This document shows, piece by piece, positions 34,424-47,147 of a stretch of 64,000 bases of DNA (position 1 is its first letter; every line of letters starts with the position of its first letter). Source of the stretch: Amphiura filiformis (taxonomy: Eukaryota > Echinodermata > Ophiuroidea > Amphilepidida > Amphiuridae); the NCBI RefSeq assembly GCF_039555335.1, contig NC_092647.1, positions 16,751,993-16,815,992 of the forward strand, given 5' to 3'. The translations under genes were made by a program, and so were the position numbers. The notes beneath the pieces were generated by a model. It did no database searches. It was given only the letters and a program-made list of their open reading frames with translations, and was not told the DNA's origin.

Positions 34424-34535
34424 ATATTTATTTATTTTATTTATTTATTTGAACATACACTTTTGTATCAGTGGCACACGCCTAACCAGCGGTGCGTTCA
34501 AAAACAACATTATAATACAAGAAACAAATTAAAAG
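34424..34535 (-). repeat. LINE-like 3' tail with ATTT repeats
   Basis: On the minus strand, sequence ending GTGCCACTGATACAAAAGTG then (AAATA)n resembles the 3' end and tail of CR1/L2-type non-LTR retrotransposons. No coding part attached. Confidence 0.45.
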
Positions 34536-34691
34536 ACAACTAAATATGTACATGTAAAATTGTGGCATTACATGATGCAGTCATGGTCCATGGCAAAGGC
34601 GATTCGACCTTTGTGGCATTAAACCCAGTTAACAGGAAATTAATCCAGTAAATCGATTCAGTAAAGCAAATAAGCTCATTCATTCGATCAC

Positions 34692-36896
34692 TAAGGCTAG
34701 CTTCAGACTCCGTATTGTACGTACAATATTGTATGTACAATACTTTTCGTGACGTCAAAAAGTATTACACGTGCAATAAATATACGTGCCACGACGAGTT
34801 GAATCAGATTAAATAACGCGCTATAACCCTTACGGTTCATTGTTTGCTAAATCCAAGCGAGGTCACCAGAAAATCTATGCAAGAGAAATTTCTACTGCTG
34901 CTGATGAAAAATCCTAGAATGCGTTTGGAGGTTTTTTCTGCACTTTACCAGTAGCCCTAATAAATTCATAAAACAATAAAAATCAAATAAAGATTTAGGG
35001 CAAATGTGTTTACTCACTGCTCATCTGATCCACTTTCCCAGGAAACTAAATACCGATACTCTTTAGTTTTTCCTGTCTTTCCAGACATAATTATGAGTAA
35101 ACATCAAATTTAATGTTTACAAAACAATCAAATATATATACATTCTTTTGCATTTTGTACATAAATATTGATATCAATAATGTAGGCCTACAAACATTAA
35201 AAAAGGGGGGGCCTAAGAGTATGTCTATTTTTAATCATATACTAATTCCGCCATGCCCAAACATATCTTATTATGAAATCGTGCAATGGAACCCAAATTC
35301 CAATCAAAAAAAAACAAATTTGTTATCAAATACACTAGGCCTATACATTGTATTATAGGAATTTAATAGATGGTTCATTTTAATAAATAAATAGATTAAC
35401 ACGGGTAATGGACAAGAAATATTTGGCAATACCGGATTTACCAGAGAGCCAGTGGATAAAGAAATTAATTAAAATTAAAACAAATTAAATGAGAAAATGA
35501 AAGCAAGGACATTTGGCGAAGTATTGTTTTAGAATTCGAAGGAGTCCTAAATGTTATCCTGGCCCCAGGACACTGATTAATATAAATTCGACCCATAGTT
35601 ATTTTATCTACTTTTGCCAGCATTCAACCTGTTCAATGTGATTTATGCCTATTTTTAATAAAATTCCGAAATCTGACGTATCAACGTTGTATCGTGCACA
35701 AATTATGATTCGAGACTATTTCATTTGACACGGTTGTATGGATTTCAGAAGATCGGTCCTATAATAGATATCGATTAGAGAATTACAGCAAGAGGCTTTG
35801 AGGATGCCGTAATCCTCTTGACCATCAACCAATCAGAGAGACATATTTCAGAAATATATTCGTAGGTTTGAAACTCTTTCAACTCTGAAATATATATTTC
35901 AAGTAATCTCGTTTCACACTTTGGCTTGCAATAAAGCCACGAAGGGGCGGTAATGTTAATATACGATTTCAGTCAAATATTGGTGCAAATATACGATTTC
36001 GGTCAACTATTTGGATATCCTTTGCCCAAAATTATGAAATGTTTATTAGTAACAACAACTCTTAGGAGGGTTTTCGAGTAATTTTAGGGAAATAATGAGG
36101 TTAAATAAAAGAAACCCACTTACAATTTTGGACGCTTAACTGTGGTGTTCTAGGGGAATTAAAATATCACAATTAACATGTTTAATTCAAAATCTTTGTC
36201 CTACAAGCACATGTTCAGATTGTGTGAACATTACAAATACAAACAATAAGGTTGGAAAATAAATAGCCATTTAAAAATGATTTTAAAAGATCGTCTATTT
36301 TGTAGCTTTATGACACTGAATAGGCCAAATATCTGCCTCTGACGAAAAAAAATGTTTTCCACGCTGATTTGTTTTTGTAACAAGTACCGTATGTCATTTC
36401 AAAAAGAAAGAAAAAAAGGCGGATATTACTTTTTAAAAACTCAACGCATTACTATTAATACGCCTATATAATTAATGAATGAAAAAGTGTAGAAGGCGTT
36501 GCATCCGGTTCTGATGAGGGGGGGCACAAGCCGTTTTCGGCAGTTTTCCTATGGGATTTTCTAATATTTCAGATCAATGGGGGGCTTCCGTGCCCCTAAC
36601 GTTACGGTTACTGCATTAACACGTTTATGGATGTATTGTGATGATCATAAGTAGGCCTATCATAACATGCCTCAACGATATCAATAATGTAAAAAGGTGT
36701 TCCAAATTCATAACACAGCGTGTTATAATGTAACGAATGCTATGCCAAAACTTTAAAATTAACAAAATATCAGTATCAATAAAATCAGAACCAGAATAAA
36801 TACAAAGGCCTACAAATAATACTTTTAAACTTTCTAAATCAATATATGACTAAATATCAGTATAAATGAATCTCTAAATCAATTAATCAATCAGTT

Positions 36897-36984
<88 letters not shown>

Positions 36985-37408
36985 ATAGGCCTAAATAGAT
37001 ATATCTATAAATAAATAAATAAGATCTGAATGTGCCATTTATATTATTATTACAATTTTAATATTATTAATATTAGTATTAATACGACGTATTATTAACT
37101 TTAAAAAGGTGCCCATTGATTATATAATAATTCAAGTACAGTTAAATCATGGTAGGTATTATGATACCTACCATGGTTGAATACAAGAAGACATTAAAAG
37201 ATGTTCATCATTCCGTGCACTCACTAAATTTAGAACTCTTAGAAATTTGGCAACTCCGTATCAATTAAGCAACCAATGATTGTAGCAAAATATATATTTT
37301 CCCGGTACATACTATTTATTGCACGTGTAATACTTTTTGACGTCACGAAAAGTATTGTACATACAATATTGTACGTACAATACGGAGTCTGAAGCGCGCT
37401 TAACGGCA
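34692..37408. mobile_element. 2.7-kb element with about 95-bp terminal inverted repeats
   Basis: The left arm (CTTCAGACTCCGTATTGTAC through CACGTGCAATAAATA, 34,701-34,785) is repeated inverted at about 37,305-37,395 with very few differences. The interior is AT-rich with no transposase-like frame and includes the microsatellites at 36,897-37,022. Ends and target duplication are not certain. Confidence 0.75.
36897..37022. repeat. (ATCA)n followed by (AATA)n microsatellites
   Basis: About ten ATCA units to about 36,938, then about twelve AATA/TAAA units to about 36,986, and a shorter AATA run to about 37,020 after an AGGCCT word. Confidence 0.95.
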
Positions 37409-37640
37409 ACCAGCTTCGGTCGATTACCCCAGCTGCAGCGTGTGTAAACTCTAATTTGCATAGAGGCTGTACGTGAAATTATTGATTGGCTCCAAACAAA
37501 GGATTTGAACCGGTGCACGTAATCATGGCGCAGTGCAGTCCATTCAATCAAATGTTGTCATCAACCTATTTGATCGCAGTGCATTGTTATGTGTGTGTGA
37601 GACGAACTGTCGCGGTTGATTGCAATCAAACAAACGATGT
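37409..37640. other. Short intergenic stretch, nothing recognised
   Basis: No repeat or gene signal seen. Confidence 0.4.
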
Positions 37641-37644
37641 CTTA

Positions 37645-38000
37645 CGTATTACTTTGTTCCGTGATGAAAATCGTGATGTTTTATTTAATCACTCTCGAAA
37701 AATGTATTTCTTTTGTAGGTCTATTACTTTGTTTTGTGATGAAAATCGTGATGTTTTATTTCATCACGCTTTAAAACAAACGATTTCTCATGTATTACTT
37801 TGTTTCGTGATGACAATTTTGATGTTTTATTTCATCACTCACGAAAAATTGATTTCTTATGTATTACTTTGTTTCGGGATGAAAATCGTGATGTTTTATT
37901 TCATCATCACGCTCTAAAACAAACGATTTCTTATGCATTATATTTGTTTTGTGATGAAAATCGTGATGTTTTATTTCATCACGCTCTAAACAATAATTAT
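37645..38000. repeat. Tandem repeat, about 73-bp unit, five copies
   Basis: Each unit has TATTACTTTGTTTTGTGATG, AAAATCGTGATGTTTTATTT and CATCACGCTCTAAA with CAAACGATTTCTTA, so it contains the internal palindrome GTGATG...CATCAC. The last unit (TCGTGATGTTTTATTTCATC then ACGCTCTAAACAATAATTAT) also occurs in both copies of the duplication inside the 17.4-kb transposon (8,203-8,240 and 10,201-10,238). The open frames here (77 and 143 codons) reflect the repeat. Confidence 0.88.
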
Positions 38001-38072
38001 AGTTACATGCATTTCAAGAAAAAATCTTATTAAAACGGTAGGCCCTATGTTGTTTAGAAAAAATGTAGAAAG

Positions 38073-38091
38073 TGATGATGATGATGATGTC

Positions 38092-38146
<55 letters not shown>
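38073..38146. repeat. (GAT)n microsatellite
   Basis: About 24 GAT units with one interruption (GATGTCGAT). Confidence 0.97.
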
Positions 38147-38936
38147 TCTCCAAAAGTGTCCCGGTTTGTTTTTCTTGCCCTAAATCGTGCGTATCTATTA
38201 AGGCACTTCAATAATCAATAATCAGTCCCGTGACGGCCTCCACTAACTAGCTACTAACTTGGGTTTATGGGCGCTGATATTTCATGTTCACTGTCACTTA
38301 TTTATCAGAAAAGTGCGACCCTTTGTCAATCACCTACAGTACCCAATTTCGGCATACTATATAAGACACTCATCATGATGATTGCCAGAGAATAGTTAAG
38401 ATGTAGCTTGTACCGTTTTTTTGTGGCATCCTTCAGAAGTGAGCAGTCCGATACCAATATTTTCGGTCAAATCTCCATTCAATTAACACGGGGAGTTGGC
38501 TAGCTATGCCTTGCCCTCACTCATATTTTACAAAAGTGCGACTATTTCTGAACATCTAACCTAGCTGTAATTTTAGGTCATGTTAGAGAAATATATTTGC
38601 TAGAAGTTTGGAGAATACCTAACATATTGGCTGGTTATTTGTTACACAGTGATGTTAACTAGGCAAGTGCCCATTCTTGCAACGTACATCATTTGTAGGG
38701 GTCACGCGTCAATGGTGAGAGCACTGTGTATTGTGTATAGGAAAACGGACAGTAACTGCAGTATGAATACGAAAGCAAAAGAAACTGTCTGTCTTAACCC
38801 AAGTTGGTTTGAAATGGGTCGTTAGCAGGAAATAAAACAAAATGTAGAAAATGAAAATATAAAATTAAATTACATACTGGCATGACATGACAAATAATGG
38901 ACATTAAATATTCTTCAAGACAGAGGATCTCAAAGA
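38147..38936. other. Intergenic, nothing recognised
   Basis: Ordinary AT-rich sequence without a credible frame. Confidence 0.4.
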
Positions 38937-39231
38937 TCATGCACGTTTTAAATAACTTTTGCAAGACATATCAAAACAATAATTGTTGACTTCATTCTCA
39001 CAGTCCCAGGGGGTTCCCAACATAAGGCACATTTTTACATCCAAGTCCCCCGCCATAGGAAATTGCCAGAAAATCTCTAAATTCTGGTCCGAAAGATTAC
39101 GCTCTAGCTCGGAGAATTCTTCAGTACGTATATCATTCAGGGCGGTGCATGTAAAGAGGAAATGGCGAGGATCTTCTGTACCATTTTTGCACAAAGGACC
39201 ATTTTCGTCCATGCCTACAGTCCAGGAATGA
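38937..39231 (-). pseudogene. C-terminal remnant of a non-LTR retrotransposon ORF2
   Basis: About 91 codons. A Cys/His pattern (C-x3 to 6-DPRHFLFTC followed by R at the expected spacing) matches the zinc-binding tail found at the end of CR1/Jockey/L2-type reverse transcriptases. No reverse transcriptase domain is attached; upstream (to the right) the sequence becomes a GAAT repeat. A 5'-truncated LINE fragment is the likely origin. Confidence 0.55.
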
Positions 39232-40117
39232 ATGAATGAATGAATTCTACCATTAAGGGGAAGAGCATGTATGTAATATACCGTATTTCATGAGTTTACG
39301 CAGAAAAATGCGCATGCGGGAAATGGTGATAGGCCTATCATAGGCTCATGCGCATCCCAAAGCTGCTCAAACCCAGCAATTCCTTGATATGCGCAGCTCT
39401 TAAAAGCAGCTAAAAGCTGCGTCCTTTTGGGATTTCCTGAATTTGCGCATCATGCTCAAACTCGGGAAATCTGTGTTTTGCGCATCATGCTCAAACTCGG
39501 GAAATCTATGTTTTGAGCATCTGCGCATTCATGGGAATTTCCTAGTTTGCGCACGACCTAGTCTCTTTTTTGCAGCCGTTTTTAATAAATAAATTAGTAT
39601 AGTTTTAACCATGTTGAAAGCAGCTCGACATTGAAAATAGAAGCATTTTAACCGGTTCGTTTTTGTGGAGCACCAAGTTCATGAAGTCATAAAAGAAATC
39701 AGGGACCACTTATTCCCATTTTACATATCAACCTTATTTCCCTAATGTGTTAGCAACACATATCCAAAATGTTAACGAAATCCGTTGATAGCAAGCTTTC
39801 CAAAATGAAGTGAATTTAAATCATCAGTGATGTACCTCCTTTTGGCTTCTATCTTCAAAAGCATGTAAGCTACATTGATACCGATGCCACCAATAAAACG
39901 AGAAGATTTGCCCCTTCATTTTGCATACCACTTTGTCCAATTAAAAAAAAAAATTCTTCACAAAATGCAAAAAAATGCAAAAAAAAAAAAAATCAATGGG
40001 TGTAGTACCCCCTTAAAGGTAGCCTCCGACAATCAAAACATTCTGGCTTATATGTAAGAAAAATAATTATCAAGCAAGAATCACGTGGTTTTATTTAAAA
40101 CAAACTCATAGTGATCA
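39232..40117. other. Intergenic with a small direct duplication
   Basis: GCGCATCATGCTCAAACTCG with GGAAATCT is duplicated at about 39,445 and 39,481. Several GCGCA(T/G) words make this patch CpG-rich. A-rich runs lie at 39,942-39,990. No gene recognised. Confidence 0.45.
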
Positions 40118-40290
40118 TAAAACGAATAAAAACATCCGTCTCCCAATATGCGATATTCAAAATTACCGGACGCCGAAATTGTCGAGTGCAATGAAGGCTG
40201 ACGATAATTGAACACAAATAACCATTACGTCATTGCCCCGGAAATTTTAAATATCGCGTGTTGAGAGCCGACTGTTTTAATTCGTTTTTA
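40118..40290. repeat. Palindromic MITE
   Basis: Imperfect arms: TAAAACGAATAAAAACATCC at the left, reverse complement near AATTCGTTTTTA at the right, both with a GATATT/AATATC and CCGG word further in. 173 bp. Confidence 0.65.
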
Positions 40291-41555
40291 TGGGAGAGCA
40301 CCACCATTAAACGCGCCCATTGAAATACACGGTAAAAGGCCTACATTTGGATCTCGTTTTGGCACTTGAATTACGTATTTCAACTTTAAAGCTTGGTATC
40401 AGATTAAAGCTGATCATGTGTAGAATATTATTCTTTTAACGGAATATATTGCTAACCACCGACTTTTCTGTTATTTTGCCGCAAAGAAAAATTGTGCAAA
40501 ATTAACCCTAAAAAATCACTCAATTTTGGAAACCGGACGTTGTTCAAATTCGCGCCAGAACTTCAAAACAAAAATAAAAAATTGGGACTTTTTCTCCGAA
40601 TTCTTCATGTATATATATATACTTGTCGGAAGCAAATGAGCTGAAAACGGGCAAAATTTGACTATACGTTTAGAAAATAAAGCCAAAACAAGCTCAAATA
40701 AGCGGTGGACTATTTTAACCGAATTTCACTGGTACATAAATCGTGGAGTGATTTGGTGGTGCGCCCTCTTATGGTCAACTAGATTTCGCGGTTCTCGGGT
40801 TGGGTGATTCTCATAATAGGCCTATCTCTAATTACCAAACACCCGTTACCCATATACCTGCCCTGACCTTTTAAACTACAATGATATTGGCCTGTGTCTC
40901 TCAGTGATCAAGAGCCAACTTGACACAACTCTGGTTTGTAGCTGTGATGCTTACTTCGGTATCCATAATCTGGAAACCCATCGTTCACCTCTTCCAAGCC
41001 CTGAGTGCCCTGCTACTTTGGAGGACCCCGAAAATACCCACAGTATCTGGATGTAGGCGCTAGGCCGTTAAAGTAATGAAATCAATCGGGAGAAATGTGA
41101 ATTATGACCGCAATAGGGCCTAATATAATGGGTTATAGGCCTTAAGGTTATTAATTATTTTAAACTGTTGTGGTTTGGTAGTTCACAGCATCTTACGAAT
41201 GGTAGTGAGCTTTGGCAAAAACTGCATTGCTCAATTCATAGCGCGCGTGTAGAAGAATAAAAATATCACATATACTTTTATAGGTGCTGCGGTTCTTGAG
41301 TTACGTTATAAAGAGGGCTGAAACAACAACACTTTTGTAAAACGTACATAATTTTAACTCATTAACACCAATAAATTAAGCAAGTTTGCAAAGTATACGA
41401 TTTGTAGAATGAACTTTTGCAAAACATCAGGGTGTTATTTTTCAATAATATATTGATCTAGATAATAAAAATCGATTTTTATTTTTTTTTTACCAACAAT
41501 ACCTCGTCTACCCTTAACTGGTTCTGGTCCGATGAGATGCACCTGTTAGTCACAT
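40291..41555. other. Intergenic, nothing recognised
   Basis: No gene or clear repeat structure. Confidence 0.4.
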
Positions 41556-41559
41556 GCAC

Positions 41560-41725
41560 ACTGTAATGCTTTCCGATGCCCGCACTTCGCCCGTCGCCGT
41601 ACTCCGCGCACACGCCCGTTGATACTCCGCGTACGCACTCTGCGAGTACGCGATAGCTCCGCGGGTACTCGCTCTGCGTGCACGCGATAGCTCCGCGCAC
41701 ACGCGATAGCGCGCGGACAGACGGA
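41560..41725. repeat. CpG-rich degenerate tandem repeat
   Basis: Short units built on CGCGATAGCTCCGCG and GTACGC/GTGCACGC. The overlapping Arg/Ala/Glu-rich minus-strand frames are products of this composition. Confidence 0.7.
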
Positions 41726-41894
41726 CAAACTCTCTATAATTAGTATTAAGATATGAGTGAGTTTGTTTTAAATAAAACCATGTGATTCGTGCTTGATAAT
41801 TAATTTTCAAACATATAAGGCATAATATTATGATTGCCGGAGACTCCCTTTAACGTTAACAAAAACAAAATTCGACGTTTCATTTGGGGTGCGG

Positions 41895-42239
41895 CAGTGG
41901 CGTAACCAGCGGGGGGGCAGGGGGGCTGGAGCCCCCCCATTTTGAACCCTTGCCCCCTGTTTGCCCCCCCAAATGAAAAAGTTAAAGTAGGCCTACTTCT
42001 ATATCTGGTAATTTTAACCTTAAAAAACACAAATTTTTGCGCGCTTCGCGCGCATTTATTCCACTTTTTACCATATGTCACCAGTTTAGCTTCAATATGC
42101 CAAAAATTTTCACGCGCTTCGCGCGCATTTGTGCCATACACTTCTTTTGTCGCCAAAAGGTGCTGGATTCCTGCCCCCTCATTTATTATGTTTGCCCCCG
42201 CTTGCCCCCCCAAAATGAAAATGTCTAGTTACGCCACTG
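41895..42239. mobile_element. hAT-type MITE with perfect 8-bp duplication
   Basis: 345 bp. It starts CAGTGGCGTAACCAG and ends with the reverse complement of CAGTGGCGTAACTAG, flanked on both sides by GGGTGCGG (41,887-41,894 and 42,240-42,247). C-rich subterminal parts and two CGCGCTTCGCGCGCAT words inside. CAGTGGCGTA ends plus an 8-bp duplication are typical of hAT derivatives. Confidence 0.93.
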
Positions 42240-42247
42240 GGGTGCGG

Positions 42248-44390
42248 ACAATCCTATGCTTCGCATCGCAAGAAACCTTTTCCCGAAATAATGTAGACCG
42301 TAAAAGTTTTTAGCGTCACCAAAGACGTCAAGTGGCTGCAGCAACAGTCCTCTACAAAATGTATAACAGTTTGTGCCCACCAGATATCTGAAGGCACTGC
42401 TACCAAAGCCATTAGTAGTCAGAAGAGTTACACGCTCCAGCTCCATGCAGCTTGTCCATGCCTTGTCATGCTCTCACAGTACCAGTTTCTGGAACCATAT
42501 CTACTAACAGGACTTTCACAGTTCACACTGCAGTTGGAATAGCCTACCAGATGGAGTAGTCGTAGTCGGGGACATATCTGACAACGACGCACAATCCTTC
42601 AAGACTATACGCATCTTATTTCACGTGTCTGACGTTTTACTGTACCTCCTTCACTCTTGCACGGTGTCGACACCCAGTATATAAATATAAACTTAATACC
42701 AGGGGGATGACACTCTTATTCACATTTTCATTTTACAACGCAAACCTATATCGAATCCCGGTGGTTTGCGAATAATGAAATCAGAGAGTAGTTATTCTTG
42801 AGAGGGCACTCACCTCATTTGCATGGCAAAATTACCCGTCTCCTCTGCAGCCAATTTGGTTTCGCTCCATCGAAATCAAGCTGGTCACGGAGGAGACTAC
42901 TTTCCTTTGTATTTGTTCATTTGTGTATGGAGAGCCCTTCTTGGAGTCCGTTTGGACTCAGGCTACGCTCTCAGCTAGAGTCCGACGCTGCATTGTACTA
43001 GAAACACCTTCTCTGTGAACTCGCTAGAGCAAGGAAAATAAAAACTGGTTTCATTATAATCTGTTTTTGAGCTTTTTTGCAGGTCTGCGACCATGGTATT
43101 ACCACAACTGTCTTTGCGTCATTAACATGTGCTGGAGTCTAGCACAGGTTAACCAAAGTCCCGGATTTTAATAAGACAATAATGATTGACACACACACCA
43201 GGAAGTTTCTCATCCAAAAGAATGAGAAAATTTAAATTCTCACCATTTTGGCCGTTTCTCATCAAAATGTCCGTTTTCTCATCCAAAACTTCCTTTAGTG
43301 TATTAAGTTAGCTTAGGCCTATTGATCCTAAATTTGCTGGTAGGGTAAAACTCGTTTTAGGGGGGTGTTTAAAAAAGTTGGCCACACATGCGTATAGGCC
43401 TACATTATCATACTTGAGTGCCCCTCCCCGGTGAAATTTGAGACTCATTTGGTCACCGTCCTAAGCGTCCTTGCCCACACGAGTCGCCCAGGAGTAGGCC
43501 CTACCCGGCATTATTAATTATTAGTGGTTAGCCTCCCTAAATACAGTCGCGTATCGTGTTGTCAATTATCGTTACTTGTGTCCATGGATATGACCCTATG
43601 TATAAGTAGTCTTCATAGAATTCACACAGTCTATGCCATGTCATTTACGGATACAAAGAGGATAATAATGTTGAGGGCGCCCACAAAATCTTACACCGTC
43701 TTACACAATGTTCCAAGGCAAAGTTCAGTTTAATATTTACTCATCGTACAAAATAATACAGACGTTTTATTGTGTGATGATGTTGTCTGGATGGGTGGAC
43801 AGTTGTCACACTGTGGAAAAACAACAACCGGGAATCCGCATTCATTTACAAATAGCATTAAATTAGTATCACATAGTGGCCTCCGTGCAGTGGAAAACCT
43901 TAATTGTTTCATCAAAAAGAAATGAAAATGACAAAAAAAACCGGATCCACCTGTACGCCTATAAAATGGGCACAGAAATTTGTCTCAAATATGAATGAAT
44001 TTTAAGAAACATACGGGATATGATGAACCAATGACCTGACGCCATGATAGTAGGATCTATTAGTCGTTTTATATACAATGTATATACCATATTATCTCGA
44101 TGTATATACCGTGTTGTCATAATACCAATATTTGACATAATATATAACGAGTAATATTTAGTATTGTAAATATGCAGTTCATATGCACAAACGAACACTG
44201 ATCTTTATGATATTCAGGTTGTTGTACATCTCATATAACATGTCATATAGGAGGTCATATGTGTTGACCTTCTCCTAATGTATTTGTTCATCTGCACACC
44301 ACTCTTCGCCATACATACATTCTCCCAGCCACATTTCCCTAACATAATATGAAATTTAAAAAAGAAGTAAATTTAATTTATAGGCACAGG
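42248..44390. other. Intergenic, scattered repeat pieces
   Basis: Includes a GTCGACACCCAGTATATAAA piece near 42,666 related to the 52.6-kb block, and TTTGTATTTGTTCATTTGTG (about 42,908), the reverse complement of words at 45.7 and 46.2 kb. No gene recognised. Confidence 0.45.
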
Positions 44391-44478
44391 CGGGGCTCGA
44401 ACCCACGCTGCATTGCGCCGCTATCACGTATTATATACCATATGACCAGCGCCTTAGACCGCTCGACCACGAAGGACT
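44388..44478 (-). repeat. tRNA-Leu-like pseudogene or SINE head
   Basis: On the minus strand GTGGTCGAGCGGTCTAAGGC is a good class II (Leu/Ser type) D-arm and A box, and GTGGGTTCGAGCCCCGC is a good T-arm and B box. The acceptor ends do not pair, and the anticodon arm holds an unusual ATATGGTATATAATACG insert, so a working tRNA is unlikely unless it carries an intron. Confidence 0.5.
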
Positions 44479-44809
44479 TGATAGTGTCATCATGAACATA
44501 TAATATTAATAAATCGCAACTTCAATACTACATCATATTTTGGAATTTTATCTGCTTAAAACATTAATGTGTATTATAATAAAGCTACCATTGTTTATAT
44601 TGTTGAATTCTCAAGCGCATAGAGACAATTAATACGAGGGCTACATACATACACAATACATAAAATCGATTTTGATATCGGCCACGTGCTCTGCTGTGCA
44701 TGTGGTTTCCACCAGTGGCGGAAGTTGTATTACGAAGTACATCCGAACTCCATTTTGAAGCAAATGTTTTTGACAAGGCATTGGATTGTTCCAGTTTGCA
44801 TCCTAAATC

Positions 44810-44895
44810 CACATTAGACCCTAATTTTATTTACGAAATCAAAAGATTAGATTATCATAACAACAAAACGGTAATCTTTTGTCGGGTCTAATGTG
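44810..44895. repeat. Short palindromic repeat
   Basis: CACATTAGACCC at the left and GGGTCTAATGTG at the right enclose about 60 bp that also pairs in part (AAAAGATTA with TAATCTTTT). Confidence 0.7.
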
Positions 44896-46220
44896 AAAAT
44901 TACATGAAATAATTACAGTTTTTACAGAATTGATTTTCACTTAATTCCAAAAAAAAATGGCGTAATATAAGATTGAAATAAATTCTCTACCTTCTATACT
45001 AGATCAATTGTGACGCAAGTTGTTATCAAAAAATTTTGTGATAGATGTACAGTTAATATTCATATATTCCATTACCTATCTGATGGTACAGTTTTTACAC
45101 AGAAAATATTTATTTGAAAAACCTGCCACTCGGCTTTTTTCCGGAAAGGTCACAGGGTCGCCGTGACCTGTGCAATAATTACAATTAAAATTTTTCTTAT
45201 TCTAACAGCAAGCGTTTCTAAAATGCATTATGGCGAAATGTGGTGTAGTTCATCTGTGTATGGAGAGGATTAGCGCCATTAAAACTCCATCAGTATTTGG
45301 GCGTAGTTCAGTGAACTCACCAGATTGCTATTCCAAGTACTTTGATAAATACAGATAATATGTATTAATGGGTCGAGGCGATTGCATTGAAAAACTAATA
45401 AATTATTCATAACAGTTACGTAATCAATCGATAGTGCGGACACTTTTCATTTACAAACCACCAAAATTCGTAATCTTTTAGCGTTGGAAAAGAAACCACG
45501 TGAATAGAGTGTCATAGCCCTGGATGAAATGTCCGCATCACAGATCAATTAAACCCTGGTATGAATTATTTATTAGCTTTCGCCACGATCCGTTTTGCAA
45601 TAACATAAAAGCACTTGAGTTCAATGAACTACGCTCTGAAACCGATAGTGCCCCGTAAAGAAGCTCTAGCTCATTGACCTCTATACAGGTCAGTGAGCTC
45701 TCCATACACAAATGAACAAGTACAATAGGAATAGGCCAGCACCTATGACCTGCTTAGTGACATGTTATTTTGAAGTCTTCTAAAGCTTAATATCTTGAAG
45801 ATTAGTATTCGTTTGTACATATGGACTGCGCATTTATGATGCAAAATATTAGTTCTTATATAAAATTACAAAATATTGGTATTATGACACACGGTATAGG
45901 TGATATAAAACGACTAATAAAATCATGTCATCATGGCGTCATGTCAAAGGTTCATTATATCCCGTATGTTTGTCTAAATTAATTAATATTTTCAGAACAA
46001 TTTCTACACCCATTTAATATGTACTCAGGTGGAACCCGACTTTTTTTTATTTTCATTTCTTTTTATGTAACAAATTCAGGTTTTCCCATTGCGCGCGCTG
46101 CCTGGCAATACAAATTTAATGCTAACATTGAATAAACGCGGAATTAAGAATATGCGTTTCTAGTATATACAGCGTCTGACTCTACCTGAGGACCTAGCCT
46201 GAGTCCCATGGGCTCCAAGA
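44896..46220. other. Intergenic, nothing recognised except short shared words
   Basis: CTCCATACACAAATGAACAA at about 45,700 is shared with 46,225-46,300. AT-rich; no gene. Confidence 0.4.
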
Positions 46221-46224
46221 ATGG

Positions 46225-46620
46225 CTCTCCATACACAAATGAACAAATACAATGAAGGGTCGCCATTGCTCTCCATACACAAATGAACAAATACAATGGA
46301 GAGTCCGACTGCCATGCAAATGAGCCAAGTGTCCTCTTAAGGTATGCTCTGTGTTAATACTCCGTTGGTGAGCGACGGGCGCTTGGTATTTCACCGAACG
46401 CAAGAAAAGGAGTCCTATCTGATTGGCTAGAAATCGATCGCTAGATCGCTCAGTGGTGAGTACAAACTCAAAATGGAGAGATGTATTCAATTCGATTGAA
46501 ATCAATATTCTATTATTGACGCAGATAAAAAAGTGGTATAGTGTGTCGATAATGTACATTGTATTATAGAAACAGCACCCGGATCTTACACGGGTTCCTT
46601 TATATAATTCATTTCTCAAA
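46225..46620. repeat. Dispersed block, copy 3 (partial)
   Basis: CTCTCCATACACAAATGAAC occurs twice (about 46,226 and 46,271), followed by sequence related to the 52.6-53.2 kb block (TCCGTTGGTGAGCGACGGGC; CGAACGCAAGAAAAGGAGTC). The 141-codon minus-strand frame over it is a repeat artefact. Confidence 0.7.
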
Positions 46621-47147
46621 CAGTTGAATACATCACATCCTAATTTATAATATCTCTAATATCATATATGCTAAGAAGTCACACAGTAAAAGTTAAAAAA
46701 TATTTTTTCACTATACCAGATAAAAACATTACCCTTCCTTTTTACCAATGCTAATTTCACTGCTTCCTCGGTTTAACTTTGCTATCTAAGTAATATTATT
46801 AATCGTTTCGTTTTAAATGCACCTGTATTTGCATTTACCGGCATTTAACAGGAGTATTTTCCCGATATTACACTTCCGTCAAAATCCCAGGTGTGGTAAT
46901 GGGCAAATATCAGATAAAGATCAAACTTATACAATTATTTTGATACCGAACATGGCATAGATTTTTTTCTTCATGGAAAAGCCTTAGCATCATTTCCAAA
47001 CTACCCAAATATTGGTTCCTTCTTTTGCAGACAAAACGCCTTTTTGAAACCAAAGAAATCAACTTTTAGAATGTTTTGCTGGTGATGAATGCTAACTTAA
47101 AATTTTTGCTATTGGACTTCTGAAGCTTGAATTCAACTCTATCACTA
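46621..47147. other. Intergenic, nothing recognised
   Basis: No gene or repeat structure seen. Confidence 0.4.

Noticed and set aside
37486..37917. 143-codon open frame
   Set aside because: Its second half is the 73-bp tandem repeat translated; it is not a gene.
37645..38000. CRISPR-like array
   Set aside because: Units are contiguous tandem repeats with diverged copies, not identical repeats separated by unique spacers, and the genome is eukaryotic.
41479..41810. Overlapping Arg/Ala-rich minus-strand frames
   Set aside because: Frames over a CpG-rich degenerate tandem repeat; no single frame is preferred.
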